From: Clostridium sp.
GTDB lineage: Bacteria; Bacillota; Clostridia; Lachnospirales; Lachnospiraceae
Assembly (NCBI GenBank): GCA_016302185.1
Contig: JAEDOC010000020.1
Span: 1 to 20,856 of the forward strand
DNA length: 20,856 nucleotides
Reading direction: 5' to 3'
Shown here: positions 15,341 to 20,856 of the stretch, piece after piece
Layout: every line of letters begins with the position of its first letter
Numbering within the stretch: the stretch's first letter is position 1
Notes under the pieces: model-generated
Told to the model about the DNA's origin: nothing
What the model saw: only the letters and a program-made list of their open reading frames with translations
Database searches by the model: none
Translations under genes and position numbers: made by a program

Positions 15341-17860
15341 CGCCCGAAACGAAAGCTATGGAAACGCATACCTCCGGTATGCCTGCTGCTGGCAGGAATT
15401 ATTCTGGGCTTTGCCGCCTATTTATTCCATAATCATATAATAACCATGAGCCAGAACGCGAATTATCTGGCCGACGCCTCCGAACAGACGGTAAAACGAA
15501 TTGACGATCTTCTCTGCAGTGCAGAAAACAGTCTGAGCGCCATTGCCAAGATGTATGAACATCGCTGTGTTTCTTCCGAACCGGAGGTAGAACTGCTGGA
15601 AGAGCTGACAGAGGATACTCTCTTTGACTATATCGGAACCATATCCGCCGACGGTCTTTTTACTGACAATCTGGGCAGGCAGGCTGATGTCTCCGACCGG
15701 GATTATTTCCTGGATGGCATGAGCGGTAACAGCGGCATGAGTGTCATCTTCAACGGCCGGGCCAGCGGAGAGGATCTGGTCATCTTCTACGCACCGCTCC
15801 ATGAAAATGGCAAAGTAACCGGTATTCTCACCGGCCGCTACCGTCAATACCAGATGAAGAACATCCTCTCCTCCACATATTTCGGAGAGCCCGCCGACAC
15901 CTATTTATTTCTGCCGGACGGAACGATCATTGCCAGCTCCGTTGAGAATTCTCCAAAGAATATTCTGGATATTCTGAACGATCAGGATACCCCCGGCCGG
16001 GATCCGGTTTCCCTGACCACATTGCAGGAGGTTCTGAAAAACGGCACCTCCGGCAGCTTTTCTTATAAAAATGACAACGGAACTACCTCCGCTTATCTGG
16101 CAAAGCTGCCGCACAGCAGCTGGATGCTGCTTCAGATCTTCCCTGAGAGCGTTACCAACGGGATGATCCAGACCTCCAACCGCAATGCCGGTTACCTGAT
16201 TCTCTGGGTATCCCTGCTGTTTGCCCTCTACTTACTCCTGCTTCTTGCAGAAAATCACCGGGAGAAGGCCAAGCTGACCTCAGAAAAGCAGCAGATGCGG
16301 GAAATCGTTGACAGCACCTCCGGTCTGTTCAGCCTGTTTATTCTGGCTGATTTAAAGGAGAACACCTATCTCTATCTGAAAAATGAGGAATCGGAGCGCA
16401 GTCTGCTTTCGCAGAAGGGAAAACTCTCCGACCTGTTTGATGCATGGAATGAGCTGGACAAGGAAAACACAGCGGAGAAATATTTCTCTCCCCGCTATAT
16501 TCAGGAGCATTTAACTCCTCAGGTTCCCTATCTTCAGTTTGAATACCATCTTCCGGGAAAGGATGAGTGCTGGAAACAGATTTCCATCCTGTGTCTGAAG
16601 CGGGAAAACAACATTCCCACCTCCATCCTGATGGCCGTCCAGGACGTTACAGAGATGAAACGAACCGAGCTTCGAAGCCGTTCTGCCATCGAGGACACTT
16701 ATCGCGCGGCACAGGCTGCCAACGAAGCAAAACGAACCTTCCTGTTTAACATGAGTCACGATATGCGCACCCCCATGAACGCAATTATGGGATTTTCCCA
16801 TCTGTTGGAGCAGAATGCAGATTCTCCGGACAAGGTGCGGGAATACAGCGCCAAGATCAGCTCCGCCGGATGCCATCTGCTGGATCTGATTAATGAGGTT
16901 CTGGATATCTCGAAGATCGAAAGCGGCAAACAGACCCTGACAATTGCAGAATTCTCTTTAAACGATCTGATCTCGGAACTGACAGCCGTGGGCAGAACAC
17001 TGACCCGGGAAAAGGAACAGACCCTTCTTGTGGATCTGTCCAACACAGAACAGGATCGGCTGCTGGGAGACCGGCTCCGCTTACAGGAGATTCTGATGAA
17101 CCTGCTGTCCAACGCCATTAAATACACGCCGAAAAACGGCTGCATTGAACTGGCTGTGAACAATCTGCCTCAGATCACTCCGGGATATATCCGGCTTCGC
17201 TTCCGCGTTTCCGATAACGGCATCGGCATGAGCCCGGAGTTCCAGGAAAAGATCTTCGATCCCTTCCTTCGGGAAAATGACAGCAGCGTCAGAGACATCC
17301 AGGGCACCGGCCTGGGTATGACGATCGTGAAAAGCCTGGTGGATCTGATGGGCGGCACGATCCGGATCGAGAGCGTAAAAGGAAAAGGCAGTACCTTCCT
17401 CGTAGAGCTGGAGCTGCGCCCCGCCGAAGAAAAACCACTGATCGAAGAAACAGAAAAAGAGAATCCTCATTATGATCTGTCAGGACTCCGGCTTCTTGCC
17501 GCGGAGGACAATGACATTAATGCAGAAATTTTAGAGGAGCTTCTGAAACCGGAAGGCATCCGCTGTGAGCGGGCGGTCAACGGCCGGGAAGCAGTCAGAC
17601 TCTTCCGGGAGAACCCGCCCGGCTATTACGACGGCATTCTCATGGACATCCAGATGCCGGAGATGGACGGCTATGAAGCAGCCCGGGCCATCCGGGCACT
17701 GGATCGCGCGGATGCAGCATCCATTCCGATTCTTGCCATGACCGCCAATGCCTTTGCCGAAGATATCCAGAAGGCTCTGCTGGCCGGAATGAACGGGCAT
17801 ATCGCAAAGCCGGTGGACATAGAGGTGTTAAATGCGGCGCTGGGCAAGCTGATGAGGTAA
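15338..17860 (+). CDS. Membrane-bound Cache-domain hybrid histidine kinase
   Basis: An 840-residue sensor kinase if started at the ATT at 15338. TM1 spans residues about 12-30 (PPVCLLLAGIILGFAAYLF) and TM2 about 284-304. Between them an extracellular Cache-type sensor shows SDRDYFLDGMSG and VIFYAPLHENGKVTGILTGR. Residues 310-450 are PAS-like. HisKA has NMSHDMRTPMNAIMGF with H474. The ATPase domain has N, G1 and G2 boxes (NLLSNAIKYTP, DNGIGM, GTGLGM). The C-terminal receiver has D770 in GILMDIQMPEMDGYEAA. There is no Hpt domain, so phosphate must leave through a separate Hpt protein, and one is encoded divergently. The likely ligand is a small extracellular metabolite such as an amino acid or organic acid (family inference). 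Starting at the ATG at 15446 would lose TM1. Confidence 0.9.
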   Translation: MRPKRKLWKRIPPVCLLLAGIILGFAAYLFHNHIITMSQNANYLADASEQTVKRIDDLLCSAENSLSAIAKMYEHRCVSSEPEVELLEELTEDTLFDYIGTISADGLFTDNLGRQADVSDRDYFLDGMSGNSGMSVIFNGRASGEDLVIFYAPLHENGKVTGILTGRYRQYQMKNILSSTYFGEPADTYLFLPDGTIIASSVENSPKNILDILNDQDTPGRDPVSLTTLQEVLKNGTSGSFSYKNDNGTTSAYLAKLPHSSWMLLQIFPESVTNGMIQTSNRNAGYLILWVSLLFALYLLLLLAENHREKAKLTSEKQQMREIVDSTSGLFSLFILADLKENTYLYLKNEESERSLLSQKGKLSDLFDAWNELDKENTAEKYFSPRYIQEHLTPQVPYLQFEYHLPGKDECWKQISILCLKRENNIPTSILMAVQDVTEMKRTELRSRSAIEDTYRAAQAANEAKRTFLFNMSHDMRTPMNAIMGFSHLLEQNADSPDKVREYSAKISSAGCHLLDLINEVLDISKIESGKQTLTIAEFSLNDLISELTAVGRTLTREKEQTLLVDLSNTEQDRLLGDRLRLQEILMNLLSNAIKYTPKNGCIELAVNNLPQITPGYIRLRFRVSDNGIGMSPEFQEKIFDPFLRENDSSVRDIQGTGLGMTIVKSLVDLMGGTIRIESVKGKGSTFLVELELRPAEEKPLIEETEKENPHYDLSGLRLLAAEDNDINAEILEELLKPEGIRCERAVNGREAVRLFRENPPGYYDGILMDIQMPEMDGYEAARAIRALDRADAASIPILAMTANAFAEDIQKALLAGMNGHIAKPVDIEVLNAALGKLMR

Positions 17861-17936
17861 GATATTTTTTCCAGCTGTATTCTGAAATAAACATCAATGA
17901 AGTTGAGCGGCTCATCCCAAAGAGCTTGCAGTGCAA

Positions 17937-17968
17937 AAAGGATGCAGGAAAAATCTCCTGCATCCTTT
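17937..17968. terminator. Bidirectional terminator between kinase and thiamine operons
   Basis: AAAGGATGCAGGA (17937-17949) pairs with TCCTGCATCCTTT (17956-17968) over a six-base loop. On the minus strand it is followed by TT and then GC, making five T, and it lies 9 bases past the lipoprotein stop. On the plus strand it is followed by GAAATTTT. It serves both convergent operons, better for the minus strand. The rest of the 117-base gap shows nothing else. Confidence 0.88.
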
Positions 17969-17977
17969 GAAATTTTA

Positions 17978-19027
17978 TCAAGGCAGCACTGCCATCACAT
18001 CGCTTACTTCCACCTTCTCATCAATCAGACCGTTCTCATACATCCAGTCGATGTTTTCCTGCCAGCATTCCTCTGTCTGGCTTAAGAACTCTGCGTTTTC
18101 CGTCTCCATTAACGGAAGCAGCGTCTGGCAGGATTTCTCCTCCACAGTCCGGGACAGCGGGAAATTCTCCTCACTCTGGTTATCCATTAAGATCTGAAGG
18201 CAGCCATCCGGATCTTTTTTTAAATCATCAAATCCCCTCTTCGACGCCCTGAGAAAACCTTCCAGCACCTCCGGCTCGCCCTCAATCATCTTATTGTTTG
18301 TCAGGAACACTGCCTCATAATAATTGGGAATTCCGTAACCGCTGACCGGGAAATAGTTGACCTCAAAGCCCTCTTCCTCCATCTGGGGAACCTCGTGATT
18401 CACCAGACAGCCGATGGTGGCATCCACATTGCCGGTGGTCATGGAGCTCATCAGTTCAAAACCAACGTTAATCAGGTTTACATCGGAAGCGTCCGCCCCC
18501 GCGTTCTCCATCATACATTTGACCAGTGCTTCACTGAGCACGGTTCCACCGTAACCAATGGTCTTTCCCACCATATCCTCCGGACTGGTGATATTTTTCT
18601 CCTTCAGAGAGAGGATGATATTCAGCGGCGACTGCACCACAGCACCGATGGAACGAATTCCCGTGTTCTGATTGGCTACCGCCTGAATCACATCCTGCTG
18701 ATAATACAGGCCAATCTCTGCCCTTCCGGCAGCCACAAGAGCCAGCGCGTCATTATCGTTGGCCGGAAACTGAATTTTCACATCCAGTCCCTCTTCCTCA
18801 TAATAGCCCCGCTCAATGGCAGTATAAAGAAAGGTGTGAAGCGCGTTGGGATACCAGTCTAGCACCACGTTCATCTCCCGCAGCTCCTTTGCTTCCGTTG
18901 TCGTTCCTTCCGTCTTTACTGCCGCAGCCGTTTCCTGTGACCCGCTCTTTCCCGCGCAGCCGCCAAGAGCTGCCATACCAAGGGCCGCAGCAAGCAGAGC
19001 CGCAGCCAATCTTCCTGTCTTTTTCAT
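17978..19027 (-). CDS. ABC transporter substrate-binding lipoprotein, NMT1/ThiY type
   Basis: A 349-residue lipoprotein. The signal peptide ends in LGGC with the lipidated C24, followed by a Ser/Thr/Ala linker. The mature domain opens with MNVVLDWYPNALHTFLYTAI and GYYEEEGLDVKI, the hallmark of NMT1/THI5-like binding proteins for thiamine pyrimidine precursors, and continues with DALALVAAGRAEIGL and GKTIGYGG. It should capture a formylaminopyrimidine or related thiamine fragment outside the cell and hand it to the permease. A GGAAGGA site lies 11 bases before the ATG. It is the last gene of the tenA-ATPase-permease-lipoprotein unit, 46 bases after the permease stop. A different aromatic substrate is possible, but tenA in the same operon supports thiamine salvage. 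Confidence 0.92.
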   Translation of the reverse strand: MKKTGRLAAALLAAALGMAALGGCAGKSGSQETAAAVKTEGTTTEAKELREMNVVLDWYPNALHTFLYTAIERGYYEEEGLDVKIQFPANDNDALALVAAGRAEIGLYYQQDVIQAVANQNTGIRSIGAVVQSPLNIILSLKEKNITSPEDMVGKTIGYGGTVLSEALVKCMMENAGADASDVNLINVGFELMSSMTTGNVDATIGCLVNHEVPQMEEEGFEVNYFPVSGYGIPNYYEAVFLTNNKMIEGEPEVLEGFLRASKRGFDDLKKDPDGCLQILMDNQSEENFPLSRTVEEKSCQTLLPLMETENAEFLSQTEECWQENIDWMYENGLIDEKVEVSDVMAVLP

Positions 19028-19073
19028 TTTATATCTGTTCCTTCCTGTTTTCGTTTTCGATATCTATGTATCT

Positions 19074-19838
19074 TTACAGATCACTTCTCCAGTGAATCAT
19101 CCTCTTTTCCAGCACGGTTACCAGCCATACCACGACCATGGCCACCACAGAGAGCAGCAGGATCGGCGCAAAGACTCCCGCGCCGTCTAACTGGGTCATC
19201 ATTCTCCGGCTGAAATATCCCAGGCCGCTCTGCGCCCCCAGCCATTCTCCGATGGCAGCTCCGATGATAGAGAGCGGAATCGCCATCTTGATGGCAGAGA
19301 AAAAGCAGGGCAGCACCGCAGGAACCTTCAGCTTCCAGAAGATCTGACGCTGATCCGCTCCAAAGGTAACCAAAAGCTCCTCCATCTCTGTCTTTACGGA
19401 TTTAAAACCGTCAAATACGGTGATGGTGATCGGAAAAAAGGTGATCAGCACGGTTACCAGCACCTTGCTCCAGATAGAGTATCCGAACCAGAGCACAAAT
19501 AAGGGGGCCAATGCGGTAGTTGGGATGGTCTGGGACGCAATGATCAGGGGATATAGTGCCTTTTCGGCTGTCTCACTGCAATCCATGAGAATCGCGAGTC
19601 CCAGTCCCAGTACCACGGAAATCACCAGTCCAATCCCCACCACACTCATGGTAGCGGGAAGATGGGCCCCGAGCAGGGGCTTTCGAAGCTCCCAGAGCCG
19701 TACCAGCACCTGCACCGGGGACGGCAGAATATACGCGGCATCGATTCCCATGGCTGCCCCCTGCCATACCATGAGGAGAGCAAATACCAGAATTGCCGCC
19801 GGCAGATTTCCGGCACATTTTTTTTCCTTCTTTTTCAT
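19074..19838 (-). CDS. ABC transporter permease (ThiX/SsuC-like)
   Basis: A 254-residue inner-membrane permease of the binding-protein-dependent class, with about six hydrophobic segments (for example residues 12-30, 60-85, 100-120 and 230-247). The cytoplasmic EAA-type loop that docks the ATPase reads LVTFGADQRQIFWKLKVPAV. I start at the ATG at 19838, which has GAGGAAGG upstream and overlaps the ATPase stop as ATGA, so translation is coupled. The same frame runs open much further upstream, but only inside the ATPase gene. With its neighbours it forms a complete importer: membrane pore, ATPase and lipoprotein. Confidence 0.93.
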   Translation of the reverse strand: MKKKEKKCAGNLPAAILVFALLMVWQGAAMGIDAAYILPSPVQVLVRLWELRKPLLGAHLPATMSVVGIGLVISVVLGLGLAILMDCSETAEKALYPLIIASQTIPTTALAPLFVLWFGYSIWSKVLVTVLITFFPITITVFDGFKSVKTEMEELLVTFGADQRQIFWKLKVPAVLPCFFSAIKMAIPLSIIGAAIGEWLGAQSGLGYFSRRMMTQLDGAGVFAPILLLSVVAMVVVWLVTVLEKRMIHWRSDL

Positions 19839-20590
19839 GATTCCGCCTTCCTCTGCAGCATACCAATCAACTGTTCCTTTAATTCCAGCATCTCCGGCCG
19901 TTTTAAGCTTTCTCTTGTTCTCGGATAGCCTGCCGGAACCTGAATGGATTTTAAATGGTTCATCGGTGTTTCCTCCACCACCAGAACACGCCCGGATAAG
20001 AACACCGCTTCCTCCACATCGTGGGTGATAAAAAGAACGGTCTTTTTCTCCCTCTCCCACTGCTGCAGAAGCCACTCCCGCATGGAAAGACGGGTTAGAT
20101 AGTCCAGGGCAGAAAAGGGCTCATCCAGAAGGAGAAGCTCCGAACCGGTCAGTAAGGTCCTGGCAAAGGCCGCCCGCTGGCGCATGCCGCCGGACAGCTC
20201 TCTGGGCGCCTTATTCTCCCAGCCTGCAAGTCCTGCGGATTTCAGTGCCCGCATCGCCTTCTCTTCCATCTCTGTCTTTGTAAAACCACCGGCAATCTCC
20301 ATGGGAAGCTTTACATTTTCCTTAATCGTCCGCCACGGAAACAGCAGATCCTGCTGCGGCATGTAACCGCAATAGCATTTCTGACCGCTGATATTCCTCC
20401 CATCCACCAGAATCTCCCCGGAGGACGGCATCAGAAGCTGGTTCACCAGCCGGAATATGGTACTTTTCCCGCAGCCGGAGGCGCCGATTACCGAGACAAA
20501 TTCTCCCTTATCCACTGTAAAGGACAGGTGGTCAATGATAGGTCTGTCTTCCGAAGCATACTGAAAGCATACATCCTTAAACGTCAGCAT
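19835..20590 (-). CDS. ABC transporter ATP-binding protein (ThiZ/SsuB-like)
   Basis: A 251-residue ATPase that powers the importer. It has Walker A GASGCGKST (residues 36-44), the Q-loop in YMPQQDLLFPW (about 80), the signature LSGGMRQRAAFART (132 onward), Walker B LLLLDEPFSALD with D156/E157 and the switch H190 in FITHDVEEAVFLS. All catalytic elements are intact. The fold and length match the nitrate/taurine/pyrimidine importer class. It starts 3 bases after the tenA stop and overlaps the permease start by 4 bases. Pyrimidine-precursor import is inferred from tenA and the ThiY-like lipoprotein. Confidence 0.94.
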   Translation of the reverse strand: MLTFKDVCFQYASEDRPIIDHLSFTVDKGEFVSVIGASGCGKSTIFRLVNQLLMPSSGEILVDGRNISGQKCYCGYMPQQDLLFPWRTIKENVKLPMEIAGGFTKTEMEEKAMRALKSAGLAGWENKAPRELSGGMRQRAAFARTLLTGSELLLLDEPFSALDYLTRLSMREWLLQQWEREKKTVLFITHDVEEAVFLSGRVLVVEETPMNHLKSIQVPAGYPRTRESLKRPEMLELKEQLIGMLQRKAES

Positions 20591-20593
20591 ATC

Positions 20594-20856
20594 CTACCGC
20601 CTCATTTCCCATGCCATATCCCAGAAGGCAGCCTCATACCGGGAGCAGTTGATAAATATCTCCTCCAGATGACGAAGCTGTGCCTCGGAATATCCTGCGG
20701 TGAGACGATTGGTCAGCGCAATCAGCGCCTGATTCTGTTCGTGGTATTCCGGCGCCGCATAACCGGACACCCACTCTCCGTAAAACGGATGTGACAGTGC
20801 CTCGGGATGCTCCTTCACGATCCGCCCGGCAATCACCTCATAGCTGACTGCACAGG
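20594..20856 (-). CDS. tenA: TenA-family aminopyrimidine aminohydrolase (thiaminase II), C-terminal part
   Basis: The last 87 residues of a TenA protein; the 5' part, including the start, lies beyond the right edge. The visible stretch runs CAVSYEVIAG, then ALSHPFYGEWVSGYAAPEYH and ends CSRYEAAFWDMAWEMRR. The SRYE-x-x-FWDMA block, with its Glu, is the family's C-terminal active-site motif. The Cys four residues before Tyr near the window edge fits the catalytic Cys of the PC-x-x-x-Y segment. TenA hydrolyses degraded thiamine fragments to hydroxymethylpyrimidine for thiamine resynthesis. It is first in the visible operon, ahead of the importer. The operon promoter, and any TPP riboswitch, would lie outside the window. 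Confidence 0.9.
   Translation of the reverse strand, partial: CAVSYEVIAGRIVKEHPEALSHPFYGEWVSGYAAPEYHEQNQALIALTNRLTAGYSEAQLRHLEEIFINCSRYEAAFWDMAWEMRR

Noticed and set aside
17861..19073. TPP riboswitch near the thiamine lipoprotein gene
   Set aside because: No paired CTGAGA / ACCTGA core is present in the gaps; the operon leader would be beyond the right edge.
19839..20075. Upstream extension of the permease frame within the ATPase gene
   Set aside because: It translates to unrelated sequence, whereas the ATG at 19838 has an SD and the usual ATGA coupling.
1..20856. CRISPR array, tRNA, rRNA, insertion sequence or prophage genes
   Set aside because: No regularly spaced repeats, cloverleaf, rRNA cores, transposase or integrase sequence was seen; nearly all the space is ordinary coding sequence.

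Overview
The window looks like chromosomal DNA of a Gram-positive anaerobe of the class Clostridia, most likely Lachnospiraceae. The grounds are roughly balanced GC in genes with AT-rich gaps, strong AGGAGG-type ribosome binding sites, a CIRCE-controlled clpB, an MEP-pathway ispE, a ferredoxin-type aldo/keto reductase, and Cache hybrid-kinase and GGDEF/EAL proteins. This placement is inferred from sequence style and gene families, not from a database match. I see no rRNA, tRNA, CRISPR array, insertion sequence or phage genes. Coding is dense, and no gap reaches 300 bases.

Region 1 (1-2803, minus strand) is a drug-efflux type operon read leftward: a TetR regulator, an RND adaptor and an RND permease that runs off the left edge. 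It starts at a full-consensus promoter (TTGACA, 17-bp spacer, TATAAT) with one palindromic operator in the spacer and a second copy just past the -10.

Region 2 (2865-5782, minus strand) is a tightly overlapping operon: ispE, a FadR-type GntR regulator and an aldo/keto reductase with two 4Fe-4S motifs and an unusual N-terminal extension. The promoter lies inside the end of the preceding acetyltransferase gene and carries GntR-like palindromes.

Region 3 (5755-9876, minus strand) holds a cyclophilin-GNAT pair and clpB. clpB has its own CIRCE promoter, a leader hairpin and a strong terminator.

Region 4 (9921-17860) is the most interesting part, a signalling island with two divergent operons sharing a 268-bp AT-rich gap. 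Leftward are an Hpt protein, a five-domain REC-GGDEF-EAL-REC-GGDEF protein and an XRE-cupin regulator. Rightward are a large HTH protein of unknown output and a membrane Cache hybrid histidine kinase. The parts make a complete candidate His-Asp-His-Asp phosphorelay ending in cyclic-di-GMP turnover. Oddities include an apparent ATT start codon for the kinase, a nine-G tract near the end of the Hpt gene, and one degenerate copy of both the REC and the GGDEF domain in the effector.

Region 5 (17937-20856, minus strand) is a thiamine-precursor salvage operon: the 3' part of tenA, then an ABC ATPase, a permease and an NMT1/ThiY-type lipoprotein. It meets the kinase gene tail to tail at a shared hairpin terminator.
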